Source: Thiomicrorhabdus aquaedulcis
GTDB lineage: Bacteria > Pseudomonadota > Gammaproteobacteria > Thiomicrospirales > Thiomicrospiraceae
Direction of reading: 5' to 3'
Assembly (NCBI RefSeq): GCF_004001325.1
Contig: NZ_AP018722.1
Location: 868,001 to 932,000 of the forward strand
DNA length: 64,000 nt
Shown one piece after another: positions 36,047 through 44,999 of the stretch; position 1 is the stretch's first letter; each line of letters opens with the position of its first letter. Position numbers and translations under genes: made by a program. The notes beneath the pieces were generated by a model, which saw only the letters and a list, made by a program, of their open reading frames with translations, was not told the origin of the DNA and made no database searches.

Positions 36047-36598
36047 ATGCTGCAGTTGGTTTTAGGAGGCGCTCGTTCGGGTAAAAGTCGGTTTGCTGAG
36101 CAGTTGGCGCAACAGCATGCGCAAGCAGGATTGCAGGTGGTGTATGTGGCCACCGCGACTGCGTACAGTTTGAGCCACCCCATTGATTTACCCCTTGCGC
36201 ACGACGTTGAAATGTTGGCGCGCATTGCACAGCATCAAGCCGACCGGCCAGATGATTGGCAAACGGTCGAAACCCCGCTTAACTTGGCCAGTACCTTGGC
36301 GCAATTTAATCACCCTCAATACTGTATTTTGGTGGATTGTTTAACGCTGTGGACGCTCAATGTTTTAGAAACTGAGCAGCTCCAAACACAAGCCGATGCG
36401 CTGTTTGTGCAGTTAGAACGCATGAACGTGCCGCTGATTTTAGTGAGCAATGAAATTGGTTTGGGGGTTATGCCACTGGGGCAACTTACACGCGAGTTTG
36501 TTGACGCTTTGGGGCGTTTGCATCAGCGTCTGGCGCAGCGCGCCGATAACGTAACGTTAATGGTGGCCGGCTTGCCGTTGCCGCTTAAAATACAATAA
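36047..36598 (+). CDS. cobU: Adenosylcobinamide kinase / guanylyltransferase
   Basis: A 183-residue bifunctional enzyme of the B12 nucleotide-loop pathway that phosphorylates adenosylcobinamide and then adds GMP. P-loop LVLGGARSGKSRFAEQLA, VVYVATATA, and CILVDCLTLWTLNVL, VSNEIGLGVMPLGQLTREFVD near the end. Perfect AAGGAGG site 6-7 bases before the ATG at 36047. First gene of the cobU-cobT-cobC-cobS operon. No cobalamin riboswitch was recognised upstream. Confidence 0.94.
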   Translation: MLQLVLGGARSGKSRFAEQLAQQHAQAGLQVVYVATATAYSLSHPIDLPLAHDVEMLARIAQHQADRPDDWQTVETPLNLASTLAQFNHPQYCILVDCLTLWTLNVLETEQLQTQADALFVQLERMNVPLILVSNEIGLGVMPLGQLTREFVDALGRLHQRLAQRADNVTLMVAGLPLPLKIQ

Positions 36599-36616
36599 AA
36601 CTCATTAGGAACGTTA

Positions 36617-37669
36617 ATGCAAGTAACCTTAAAACCCATAAAATCGATTGACCAGGCCTGGTCAGAACGCGCCGCGATTCGTCAACAAAGTTTAACCAAG
36701 CCCGCCGGTTCGTTAGGCGTGTTAGAGGCGTTGGCGATTCAATTAGCCGGTCATCAAGGCTGTGAATGTCCTAGCATAGTGTTGCCGTGGATTAGCGTGT
36801 TTGCCGCCGATCATGGCATTGCCCAGCAGGGTGTGTCGGCGTATCCTGCTGTGGTAACCGCTGAGATGGTTAAAAACTTTTCGGCCGGCGGTGCGGCCAT
36901 TACGGTGCTGGCGCGCGCGCATCAAGCGGCGTTTGAGGTGGTGGACGTGGGCGTGCTGGCCGATGTCGCACCGCTCAAAAATTTAGTGTCAAACCGTGTG
37001 GCGGCCGGTACGTTTGATTTTTCGGTGCAACCGGCCATGACCCCCGACATGTTGCAAAGCGCCTTGCACGCCGGAGAACAAGCGGTGGCGCGGGCACTGG
37101 CCGCCGGCGCCGATGTGTTTGTCGGGGGCGAAATGGGCATTGGCAATACGTCATCGGCCGCCGCCATGATTGCCCAGCTTTGCGCCCAACCGGTTGCTCC
37201 CTTGGTGGGCTTGGGCACGGGCATTAATGCCGCGCAAAAAGCTCATAAAATAGTGTTAATTGAACAGGCTTTGCAGTTGCATGCTGCGCAGATGACCAAT
37301 CCCATGGCGGTGTTGCGCTGTGTGGGCGGGTTAGAAATCGCCGCCTTGGTGGGGGCGTATTTTGCCTGCGCCCAACACGGTTTAACCATGGTCATTGACG
37401 GGGTCATTGCCTGTGCCGCCGCCTTGGTGGTGTGCCAAACCGCACCGCAGGCGCAAGCGTGGATGGTGTTTGGACATCGTTCGGTTGAGCCGGCACAAAT
37501 GGCGGTCTTTAAGGCCTTAAAAGCCCAGCCCGTATTAGATTTGCAGATGCGCTTGGGCGAAGGTTCGGGCGCTATGATGGCCGTTGGTGTGCTTAAAATG
37601 GCCTGCGTATTGCATCAAAATATGGCCACGTTTGAGCAGGCTGGGGTGAGTCACGGCGATGAGAGTTGA
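36617..37669 (+). CDS. cobT: Nicotinate-nucleotide:DMB phosphoribosyltransferase
   Basis: A 350-residue CobT that makes alpha-ribazole phosphate from nicotinate mononucleotide and 5,6-dimethylbenzimidazole. Motifs: QQSLTKPAGSLGVLEALAIQ, VFAADHGIAQQGVSAYPAVV, GGEMGIGNTSSAAAMIAQLC, VFGHRSVEPAQ, LGEGSGAMMAV with the catalytic Glu. The consensus palindrome at 36650-36663 encodes Asp-Gln-Ala-Trp near residue 12. The 3' end carries a 16-base duplication shared with the cobC start. Confidence 0.95.
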   Translation: MQVTLKPIKSIDQAWSERAAIRQQSLTKPAGSLGVLEALAIQLAGHQGCECPSIVLPWISVFAADHGIAQQGVSAYPAVVTAEMVKNFSAGGAAITVLARAHQAAFEVVDVGVLADVAPLKNLVSNRVAAGTFDFSVQPAMTPDMLQSALHAGEQAVARALAAGADVFVGGEMGIGNTSSAAAMIAQLCAQPVAPLVGLGTGINAAQKAHKIVLIEQALQLHAAQMTNPMAVLRCVGGLEIAALVGAYFACAQHGLTMVIDGVIACAAALVVCQTAPQAQAWMVFGHRSVEPAQMAVFKALKAQPVLDLQMRLGEGSGAMMAVGVLKMACVLHQNMATFEQAGVSHGDES

Positions 37670-37689
37670 TTTAGATGAGAGTTGATTTA
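37658..37689. repeat. 16-base tandem duplication at the cobT/cobC junction
   Basis: GATGAGAGTTGATTTA occurs twice in immediate succession (37658-37673 and 37674-37689). The first copy holds the cobT stop, the second holds the cobC start and its first five codons. Before duplication the two genes would have overlapped. Confidence 0.9.
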
Positions 37690-38283
37690 ATTAGACACGG
37701 CCAATGCGCCGACGACGTTTTTTTACGCGGCCGCTGTGATTCGGTGTTAAGCGAAAAAGGCCAACGCCAAATGCGTGCGGCGTTGGCCAGTGTGCCGCCC
37801 AGCGCACAGCGTATCGTCTGTTCGCCCGCCAGACGCTGTGTTGAGTTTGCCACCGAGTATTTTAATGCGCACAGCATCGATGTGGACGCGAGCTGGCAAG
37901 AACGCGATTTTGGCGCGTGGGACGGCTTAAGTTACGCCCAAGTTGACGCTTTAGACGCGCTTGGGTTGGCGCAGTATTTAGACCAACCGTTTGACTACAC
38001 GCCACCCAATGCCGAACCGTTTAACGATTATCAGCAGCGCATTGACCAGGCCTGGTTAAGTTTGTTGGACAGTGCAATGGCTAAAAATCAACAACACCTT
38101 GTGGTGATTGGCCACGGCGGGCCGATGCGTTTACTGGTGCGCTCGCTGCTGGGTTTGAGTTTGCCCAGTTTGTTTCAGTTGCACATTGGCTACGGCGCTC
38201 GGATAACGTTTGAGATGAGCGCCACGCAATGGGGCACTTTTAGCAAACTCATAGAAGTGGTGCAATACGATGAGTCTGTTTAA
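37675..38283 (+). CDS. cobC: Alpha-ribazole phosphatase (histidine phosphatase family)
   Basis: A 202-residue phosphoglycerate-mutase-like phosphatase. RHG motif DLIRHGQCADDVFLRG, ERDFGAWDG and the second catalytic His in VVIGHGGPMRLLV. In this operon it should dephosphorylate alpha-ribazole 5'-phosphate before or after joining to the corrin. Palindrome at 38045-38056, read as Asp-Gln-Ala-Trp. Its 3' end overlaps cobS by 14 bases. Confidence 0.9.
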   Translation: MRVDLIRHGQCADDVFLRGRCDSVLSEKGQRQMRAALASVPPSAQRIVCSPARRCVEFATEYFNAHSIDVDASWQERDFGAWDGLSYAQVDALDALGLAQYLDQPFDYTPPNAEPFNDYQQRIDQAWLSLLDSAMAKNQQHLVVIGHGGPMRLLVRSLLGLSLPSLFQLHIGYGARITFEMSATQWGTFSKLIEVVQYDESV

Positions 38284-39025
38284 GTCATTTAAACCATTTA
38301 AATCATTCTGGCTGGCGGTGCAGTTTTTAACCCGTTTGCCCACGCCGCACTACGCCACCGTCAGCGCTCAAGACATGGGCAAGGCCATTGCTTGGTTTCC
38401 GCTGGTGGGCGCAATTATCGGGGCGGGATTGGTGGCAGTGGCGCAGTTTAATGCGGTGTTGCCCGCACACATTGTCGCCGGCTTGGTGTTGGCGTTTTGG
38501 GTCTGGGTGACCGGTGCATTGCATTTAGACGGCTTAGCCGACACCGCTGACGGCTGGCTGGGCGGTACGGGCAATCCACAACGCGCGTTAGAGATTATGA
38601 AAGACAGCCGCATTGGCACTGGCGGCGGCGTGGCGCTGGGCTTAATGCTGCTGCTTAAATGGTCGGTGTTGGTGGTTATTATAGAACACCAGGCCTGGTG
38701 GTTTTTGGCGCTTGCCCCCGTTATTGGACGCATTGCCAGCATCGCTTTAATGCCGGTTACCGCTTATGTAAGTGCCAATGGCATCGCCGAACAGATGTTT
38801 AATCACCTCAATCGCGGGTGGGTTGGCCTGTGGGTTTTGGGGTTGCTATTGGGTCTGCTATGGCTACACCCAGGCCTGGCCATTGGGCTAAGTTTAGCGT
38901 GGCTGTGGATTCGCAAAACAATGCAAACCATCACCGGCGGCATGACTGGCGACACCGCCGGAGCCACCACCGAACTTATGGAGTTATTCTGGTTAATGGG
39001 CGTGATTGGGGTTTTGCTTAATTAA
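38270..39025 (+). CDS. cobS: Adenosylcobinamide-GDP ribazoletransferase
   Basis: A 251-residue integral membrane enzyme that joins GDP-cobinamide and alpha-ribazole to finish cobalamin. FLTRLPTPHYATVSAQDMG, WFPLVGAIIGAGLVAVAQ, metal-binding ALHLDGLADTADGWLGG, and several hydrophobic helices. Two palindrome copies lie within it (38687-38700, phase His-Gln-Ala-Trp; 38870-38879, phase Pro-Gly-Leu), the densest cluster in any gene here. The N-terminus has a short Phe-Lys-Ser repeat. Confidence 0.94.
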   Translation: MSLFKSFKPFKSFWLAVQFLTRLPTPHYATVSAQDMGKAIAWFPLVGAIIGAGLVAVAQFNAVLPAHIVAGLVLAFWVWVTGALHLDGLADTADGWLGGTGNPQRALEIMKDSRIGTGGGVALGLMLLLKWSVLVVIIEHQAWWFLALAPVIGRIASIALMPVTAYVSANGIAEQMFNHLNRGWVGLWVLGLLLGLLWLHPGLAIGLSLAWLWIRKTMQTITGGMTGDTAGATTELMELFWLMGVIGVLLN

Positions 39026-39040
39026 ATTTAACTTGAATGG

Positions 39041-39088
39041 AACTGAACTGAACTAAACTGAACTAAACTGAACTGACCAGGCCTGGTC
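39041..39088. repeat. Pentanucleotide tract joined to palindrome
   Basis: Seven consecutive AACTR pentamers (39041-39075) run straight into the consensus palindrome GACCAGGCCTGGTC at 39075-39088. It lies between the convergent cobS and PLP-enzyme genes. A related CTAAACTGAACTGGCCTGGT occurs at 53282-53301. Confidence 0.88.
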
Positions 39089-39110
39089 AATTCGATTTAG
39101 ATGTTTTTAA

Positions 39111-40070
39111 TCATTCTTTTGTAAGTCTTCCTTGCAAGCCGCCAGTGTGCAAGATAATGATGTTGTCGCCGGCTTTAAAGGCATTTTGTGTCAGCAGGTC
39201 GTAAAATCCGGCCACCAGTTTGGCGGTGTAAATAGGGTCAAGTGGGATGTTAAAGTCGTGTTCAAATTGGCTTTGTGCTGCGGTAATGTTGGGCGCTGTT
39301 TTAGCGTAGCCGCCGCCGTGGTAGTCGCCTAACAGTTGCCAGGGGTTAACCTGCTCGTGTGGGCTGTTTTGTGTAATCCATTGGGTAATCTGTGGGCGCA
39401 AATAGTCGGCTTGTTTTAATACGGCCACGCCTAAAATATGCCGTCCCACTTTGGGTGGTGCGTAACTGACCAGGCCTGCTAAGGTGCCGCCGGTGCCAAC
39501 TGCGGTTAATAGATGCGTCCAACTGGGGCATTGGTTTTCTAGGTCGTGTATTAACGGCGCAAAGCCTTGCACGGCTAAGTCGTTAGAACCGCCTTCGGGC
39601 ACAATATAGGCGTTGGGGTATTGGCGTTGCAGTTGCGCTAAAAAGGGCGCTTGGTCTTTTAAGCGATAGTCGGCACGGCTTATAAACTGCAATTGCATGC
39701 CGTTGCGCTGAGCCAAATTAAGGGTGGCACCCCAGTCTTTTGCGTTATTTTGCAGTTCGTCGCCGCGGATTATGCCAATGCTGTGCAGGCCATTTGCTTT
39801 AGCGGCGGCGGCCGTGGCCGCGATGTGATTGGAGTAAGCGCCGCCAAAGGTGAGTAAGGCGGTTTTTTGGGCGTTTTGCGCCGCCAAAATGTTGTAATGC
39901 AGCTTGTGCCATTTGTTGCCCGAAATGTCGGGATGGTTTAAGTCATCGCGTTTTACCCATACCCGCACACGGCGTTGTGCAAAATGGCGGTGGTGCAGTT
40001 CGGTTAAGGGTGTTGGTCGGATGGCATTATAAAGTGCATTACAAGGTGCACTATTTGAGTGGTTAGGCAT
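39111..40070 (-). CDS. PLP-dependent deaminase (ACC deaminase / D-cysteine desulfhydrase type)
   Basis: About 319 residues, fold type II PLP enzyme. RPTPLTELHHRHFAQRRVRV and VKRDDLNHPDISGNKWHKLH carry the PLP-binding Lys, followed by FGGAYSNHIAATAAAAKANG, VPEGGSNDLAVQGFAPL and LTAVGTGGTLAGLVSYAP. Whether the substrate is D-cysteine or aminocyclopropane carboxylate cannot be decided; D-cysteine fits a sulfur bacterium. ATG at 40070 chosen over a TTG at 40103. A one-mismatch palindrome occurs at 39469-39480. Confidence 0.87.
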   Translation of the reverse strand: MPNHSNSAPCNALYNAIRPTPLTELHHRHFAQRRVRVWVKRDDLNHPDISGNKWHKLHYNILAAQNAQKTALLTFGGAYSNHIAATAAAAKANGLHSIGIIRGDELQNNAKDWGATLNLAQRNGMQLQFISRADYRLKDQAPFLAQLQRQYPNAYIVPEGGSNDLAVQGFAPLIHDLENQCPSWTHLLTAVGTGGTLAGLVSYAPPKVGRHILGVAVLKQADYLRPQITQWITQNSPHEQVNPWQLLGDYHGGGYAKTAPNITAAQSQFEHDFNIPLDPIYTAKLVAGFYDLLTQNAFKAGDNIIILHTGGLQGRLTKE

Positions 40071-40160
40071 ATTTTGCTCGTGGGTAAGGGCGATTTGATA
40101 CAATTCGCGCTCGTGTTAAAACACGCTTTATTTCGGTTGCCATTAGTCGGAGAGTGAGTC

Positions 40161-41378
40161 ATGGAACAGTTAACCACCAGTGTGGATGTGTTGTTTATTT
40201 TATTGGGCGCTATTTTAGTGCTGTTTATGCATGCGGGGTTTGCTTTTTTAGAAGTGGGCACGGTGCAGCATAAAAACCAGGTAAACGCCTTGGTTAAAAT
40301 TATGACCGATTTAGCCGCCTCAACGGTCGCCTATTTTTTTGTAGGTTATGGCATCGCGTACGGGGTGTTTTTGGGGTTAAACCTAGACGGCGCGCTTACG
40401 CAGGCCATGACCGAGCGTTCGGGCTATGATTTGGTTAAGTTCTTCTTTTTAATGACGTTTGCAGCGGCCATTCCCGCCATTGTGTCGGGTGGTATTGCCG
40501 AGCGCGCTAAGTTTTATCCGCAATTGGCGGCCACTTTTTTAATTGTGGCGCTGGTGTATCCACTGTTTGAAGGTCTGGCCTGGAACGGAAATTTTGGTGT
40601 CCAGGCCTGGTTAGAAGCCAGTTTTGGCGCTAAGTTTCACGACTTTGCCGGTTCGGTGGTGGTGCACGCTGTGGGCGGTTGGATTGCCTTAGCCGCCATA
40701 TTATTACTGGGCGCGCGCACGGGTCGTTACACCAAAGACGGTCACATTAAAAACGCCCATCCACCGTCAAGCATTCCGTTTTTAGCCTTGGGGGCGTGGA
40801 TTTTAACCGTGGGCTGGTTTGGTTTTAACGTGATGTCGGCACAAGCCATCGAAGGCATTCAAGGTCTGGTGGCGGTTAACTCGCTTATGGCGATGGTAGG
40901 GGGAATTTTGGCCGCTACGTTTGTGGGCGATAAAGACCCTGGTTTTGTGCACAACGGCCCTTTAGCAGGCCTGGTGGCAATTTGCGCCGGTTCGGACGTG
41001 GTAAATCCCTTAGGGGCCTTGGTGATTGGATTGGTGGCCGGCGCGTTGTTTGTTAAAGCGTTTGTTTGGACGCAAAAAAATCTTAAAATCGACGACGTAT
41101 TGGGCGTGTGGCCACTGCACGGTTTGTGCGGCGTGTGGGGTGCGATTGCCGCCGGAATTTTTGGGGCGCAAAGTCTCGGTGGCTTAGGCGGCGTGGCGCT
41201 CGAATCGCAAATTATTGGCACCTTAATTGGCGTAAGCATCGCGTTAATCGGCGGGTTTTTGGTGTATGGTCTGGTTAAATTGGCCGTAGGCATTCGCCTA
41301 ACCCCCGAAGAAGAGTACGCCGGTGCCGACTTAACTTTGCACCGCATTCACGCCAATCCGCGCGCGGACGATTATTAA
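40161..41378 (+). CDS. amt: Ammonium transporter (Amt family)
   Basis: A 405-residue Amt channel with about 11 membrane helices and no signal extension. FLEVGTVQHKNQVNALVKIM, GGIAERAKFYPQLAATFLIV, DFAGSVVVHAVGGWIALAAI with the first pore His, GWFGFNVMSAQ, WPLHGLCGVWGAIAAGIFGA with the second pore His region. No glnK gene is adjacent, which is unusual for amt. Exact palindrome core at 40601-40610 (phase Val-Gln-Ala-Trp) and a near copy at 40966-40975. Confidence 0.95.
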   Translation: MEQLTTSVDVLFILLGAILVLFMHAGFAFLEVGTVQHKNQVNALVKIMTDLAASTVAYFFVGYGIAYGVFLGLNLDGALTQAMTERSGYDLVKFFFLMTFAAAIPAIVSGGIAERAKFYPQLAATFLIVALVYPLFEGLAWNGNFGVQAWLEASFGAKFHDFAGSVVVHAVGGWIALAAILLLGARTGRYTKDGHIKNAHPPSSIPFLALGAWILTVGWFGFNVMSAQAIEGIQGLVAVNSLMAMVGGILAATFVGDKDPGFVHNGPLAGLVAICAGSDVVNPLGALVIGLVAGALFVKAFVWTQKNLKIDDVLGVWPLHGLCGVWGAIAAGIFGAQSLGGLGGVALESQIIGTLIGVSIALIGGFLVYGLVKLAVGIRLTPEEEYAGADLTLHRIHANPRADDY

Positions 41379-41402
41379 TTTACTTAACCGAATTATTTAC
41401 CA

Positions 41403-41561
41403 GAGACCTTTGCACGAGTGGGGTACGAGAAAAAAATGAGGAAAAATTTACCTGATTGAGGCGGGAAACGCAGTGAATAGCTGGCTATTCACAAGTTTTC
41501 CAACGAAAAGCAGGAAAATTTTAACCATTTTTGGCCGTACATCCAGCCGTGCAAAGGTCTC
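41403..41561. mobile_element. 159-bp MITE, copy 2
   Basis: Same length and orientation as copy 1, with ends GAGACCTTTGCACGAGT and CGTGCAAAGGTCTC. Target duplication TACCA at 41398-41402 and 41562-41566. It is placed between amt and the Lon-like gene. Confidence 0.92.
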
Positions 41562-41595
41562 TACCAGATCATCTACATAGGAACGCCTTTAAAAC

Positions 41596-43985
41596 ATGCA
41601 TAAACTCACGGCCGAACAACTTTACCGTTACACCCGTTTAGATCCAAACACGCTTAATTCTGAAAAAATTCAGGACCGCGATGCCGAAATCTTAGATTTT
41701 ATGCAACGTTTTCACCCCCGTGCGTATCAATCGCTTAATTTTGGCTTGCACTTACGGCGCAGTCAAAATCATATTTTTATTATGGGCGAACCCGGCGTAG
41801 GGCGCATTGGCATGACCAAAGCCATGCTAAAAAATCGGCTTTGCAAAAACCTATTCCGCCTGACGTGGTGTTGGTGTCGGACTTTAAAGAGAGCAATAAA
41901 ACCCTGTATCTGTATTTTGAAGCCGGGCAAGGCTATCTGTTTAAGGGCGCGGTAGAGGCGTTTGTCACCCAGTTAAAAACGCAATTGCCGGTGTTGTTTG
42001 ACGGCCACGCCTACCAATTACGCAGCCAACAACTTGAAGACGAACTTGACGACAAGCAACAACAAGCCTTATTGCCGGCCTATGATTTGGCCGAAACCTT
42101 AAACATTGAAATCACTCAAACCGAAAACAACTTTTTACTGCACGCGCTCATAGACGGTAAACCGTACCGCGCCGCCGAACTTAAAGGCTTTGATGAAGAG
42201 ATTCAAAAACAGTGCATTGACGGCTTTGACCAAGTAGAAGAGGCGCTTAACCAAGGTTTAACGCATTTTCCGTTGCTGCAACACGAATACATGGACGCAG
42301 GCAAACGGTTAAACACCGAAGTGGCCAATAAGCACCTTGACCCACTGATTAACGCGCTGAAACAACAATTTGCCAAATCGCCCGAAATCACCGCGTATTT
42401 AGACGCGTTGCAAGAAAATTTGGTGTCTAAATTGCATCTGTTTTGGGATCAAACCGACGATCAAGTTACCTCAAACACCCAGTCGAGCATGGACGAACTC
42501 TTGGCCGAACAACAAGGTTTGGCCGTGTTTGAAGTCAACGTCTTGGTCGACAATCGCGATCTTAAACACGCGCCCGTTATTTACGAACAAAACGCCACTA
42601 TGCCCAAACTGTTTGGCTACGCCATTAATTCGGCCAGCGCCAATTCAACCGACTCGGTAAGCCTGGCCATGAACCATCAAGCCGGTTTGTTGCAACAAGC
42701 CAATGGTGGCTATTTAATTTTAAGCATTCAAGCGCTGTTAAAAGACCCCGAAATTTGGTCGAACTTAAAAGCCGCGCTGATGAGCCGCAAACTCAGTTTT
42801 GAAATTCCGTCCACCAGCAATGTCGTAGCCTACCATCTGCCCGATTACCCATTAAGCTTAACCTTGGTATTGGTTGGGCAATCGGTGCATTTTTACACCC
42901 TGCAAGAAATTGACGCGCAATTTAGTCGCCTGTTTAAAGTGCAAGTCGAGTTTGAAGTAGAACTGGCGCGCACCCCAGAACACGAAATGACCTTGGCGCA
43001 ACAGTTGGCCTCTGAAATTGATATTTGGGACGATTTACCGGTCGATTTATCGGCCTACGAGCGTTTAATTGAATTTGCCTCACGCATGGCTGAAGACGAA
43101 AACCGCTTGTACACCAACAAAGCCATTTTGCGTGACGTTTTGGCCGAAGCCAACGCCTTTGCGCGCGCCAACGGTCAAGAATGTGTTACCCGCGACACGG
43201 TCGAGGCCACCATTTTGCAACGCGAGTTTCACACCGGCTTAATGGAAGAATACTACCACCGCGCCATCACCGAACAACAAGTGCTGATCACTACTCAAGG
43301 AGAGCACATTGGCATGGTCAATGGGTTAACGGTACTCACCGTCGGTCGTCAATCGTTTGGTCAGCCAGTGCGCATTACCGCCCAAGCCTCGGCGGGCGAC
43401 GAAGGGGTGTTGGACATTGAGCGCGAAGTTGAAATGGCCGGCCCAATCCACTCAAAAGGCATGTTGATTTTGTCGGGCTTTTTGCGTGGTCGTTACATGA
43501 AACAACGTGCATTAGGGTTTAGCGGATCGATTGTGATGGAACAATCCTACAACGGCGTAGACGGCGACTCGGCCTCGTCGGCTGAATTATTGGCGTTGTT
43601 ATCGTCACTGGCGCAACTGCCCATGCGTCAAGACATTGCCATTACCGGCTCTATCAATCAATTTGGCGATATTCAACCCATTGGCGGGGTCAATGAAAAA
43701 ATCGAAGGGTTTTACAAAATCTGCTCGGCACGCGGCTTAACCGGACAGCAAGGGGTTATTATTCCCCAAGCTAATGTCTGTCATTTAATGCTTAACGCCG
43801 AAGTGATTAACGCCGTAAGTCAAGGGCAGTTTCATGTATACACCATGAGCCACATAGACTTTGCCCTAGGCCTGCTTACCGGCGTAGACGCCGGCCAACC
43901 CAACGAACTAGGCGACTTTCCCGAAGGCTCGGTTAACGCACGCGTGGTAAAAGCACTCGAAAAAATGAACGAAAAAGACGACTAA
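41596..43985 (+). pseudogene. Lon-like ATP-dependent protease, frameshifted
   Basis: A Lon-family protease of about 796 residues if intact, of the LonB/'Lon-like' group. The 5' part has HIFIMGEPGVGRIGMTK (P-loop). Its frame shifts at the A6 run 41829-41834; with seven A it would read MLKKSALQKPIPPDVVLVSD and continue into the second frame. The C-terminal protease domain has the catalytic Ser in GVDGDSASSAELLALLSSLA and Lys in PIGGVNEKIEGF. An AAA insert region lies between. Unshifted, only a 714-residue piece without the P-loop could be made from 41841. Confidence 0.85.
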
Positions 43986-44032
43986 CACCGGTTTATTGGT
44001 CGTTTTAAACACAGTTAAAAAACTAAGCGTAA

Positions 44033-44062
44033 GACACTTTAACCAGGCCTGGTTAAAGTGTC
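44033..44062. repeat. 30-base perfect palindrome after the Lon-like gene
   Basis: GACACTTTAACCAGG paired with CCTGGTTAAAGTGTC, centred on the CCAGGCCTGG core. It lies 48 bases past the stop codon and could act as a transcription stop, though no T-run follows. MITE copy 3 inserted 9 bases downstream. Confidence 0.92.
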
Positions 44063-44070
44063 ATAAATTG

Positions 44071-44229
44071 GAGACCTTTGCACGAGTGGATGTACGGCCA
44101 AAAATGGTTAAAATTTGCCTGCTTTTCGTTGGAAAACTTGTGAATAGCCAGCTATTCACTGCGTTTCCCGCCTCAATCAGGTAAATTTTTCCTCATTTTT
44201 TTCTCGTACCCCACTCGTGCAAAGGTCTC
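44071..44229. mobile_element. 159-bp MITE, copy 3 (inverted)
   Basis: Reverse orientation relative to copies 1 and 2, 159 bases, perfect ends GAGACCTTTGCACGAGT and ACTCGTGCAAAGGTCTC. Target duplication AATTG at 44066-44070 and 44230-44234. Confidence 0.92.
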
Positions 44230-44234
44230 AATTG

Positions 44235-44999
44235 GATTAAACGGGCTCAGAATAAGTTTATTTTGAGCTGTCTTCTATTGATATTAGTTGTGCAAATGCG
44301 GCACCTAAAAGTGCAAGTAATGCTCTTAGATAAATGCCAAGCATGTGTTGGGAAAGAATCACAAATCATAGAAAATCCAATGACCAAATAAGCGAATCAC
44401 CAAGATAAGCGAAGGCTTGTTAAAGCAGTCAGTCTAAAAAATTCTTTGCCTTTTTAAAGCGCAATGCTTAAGGCGGTTAAATATTTTGCCTAAACCCTGT
44501 CTGACCTCAATTATGTTATTTTTGTTCGAAACCTTTATTCAATACCCTCGTTACATTCATAAAAATATTCATAAAAATAATGGCCGTTAATAGTTATTAT
44601 TTATATGCAATCCCAGCTTCTTTTTACTTATAACCTTTGTTTTATGCAGTGCTCACATTTTTAACACTATGTTTCATAACAGAAAAATAAGCTTATCTAT
44701 CCATAAAAAACTTTAGTGCCCAGCCGCATGATTTTCATTAAATATAGTTTATATTGATATCAAATATCTTTATGTTCGTTTTTTTACGAAAAAAAAGTAA
44801 AAGCTTAGCAGGGTGTGGCGGGAATCTCTTTGAATCGAGGGCTGTTCATACGTTTTTAAACGAAAAGCAGAAATATTTTAACTGTTTTAGGCCGTAATTT
44901 TACCCGTACAAAGATTTTTAGGTATGCTTTTTAAATCAGAAAACAACAAAAACCAAAAAAATAAAAACCCAGATCAGCTACCTAAATGTGAGCATTATC
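44235..44999. other. AT-rich gap with no intact gene
   Basis: About 760 bases between MITE copy 3 and the PAS/CZB receptor. A decayed MITE lies at about 44785-44918. A 28-codon reverse frame at 44258-44344 has a hydrophobic sequence but no convincing start signal. Otherwise nothing was recognised, and base composition is clearly more AT-rich than the neighbouring genes. Confidence 0.6.
44785..44918. mobile_element. Decayed MITE copy
   Basis: In order it shows TACGAAAAAAAAGTAAAA, GGCGGGAA, AACGAAAAGCAGAAATATTT, TTAACTGTTTTAGGCCGTA and CCGTACAAAG, matching MITE copy 2 with many substitutions. Both terminal repeats have eroded and no target duplication is visible. Confidence 0.6.

Noticed and set aside
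41403-44229. Two inverted MITEs plus Lon-like gene as a composite transposon
   Set aside because: Each MITE has its own 5-base target duplication (TACCA, AATTG), so they inserted independently.
44258-44344. 28-codon hydrophobic reverse ORF
   Set aside because: No ribosome-binding site, no family resemblance, and it lies in AT-rich debris.
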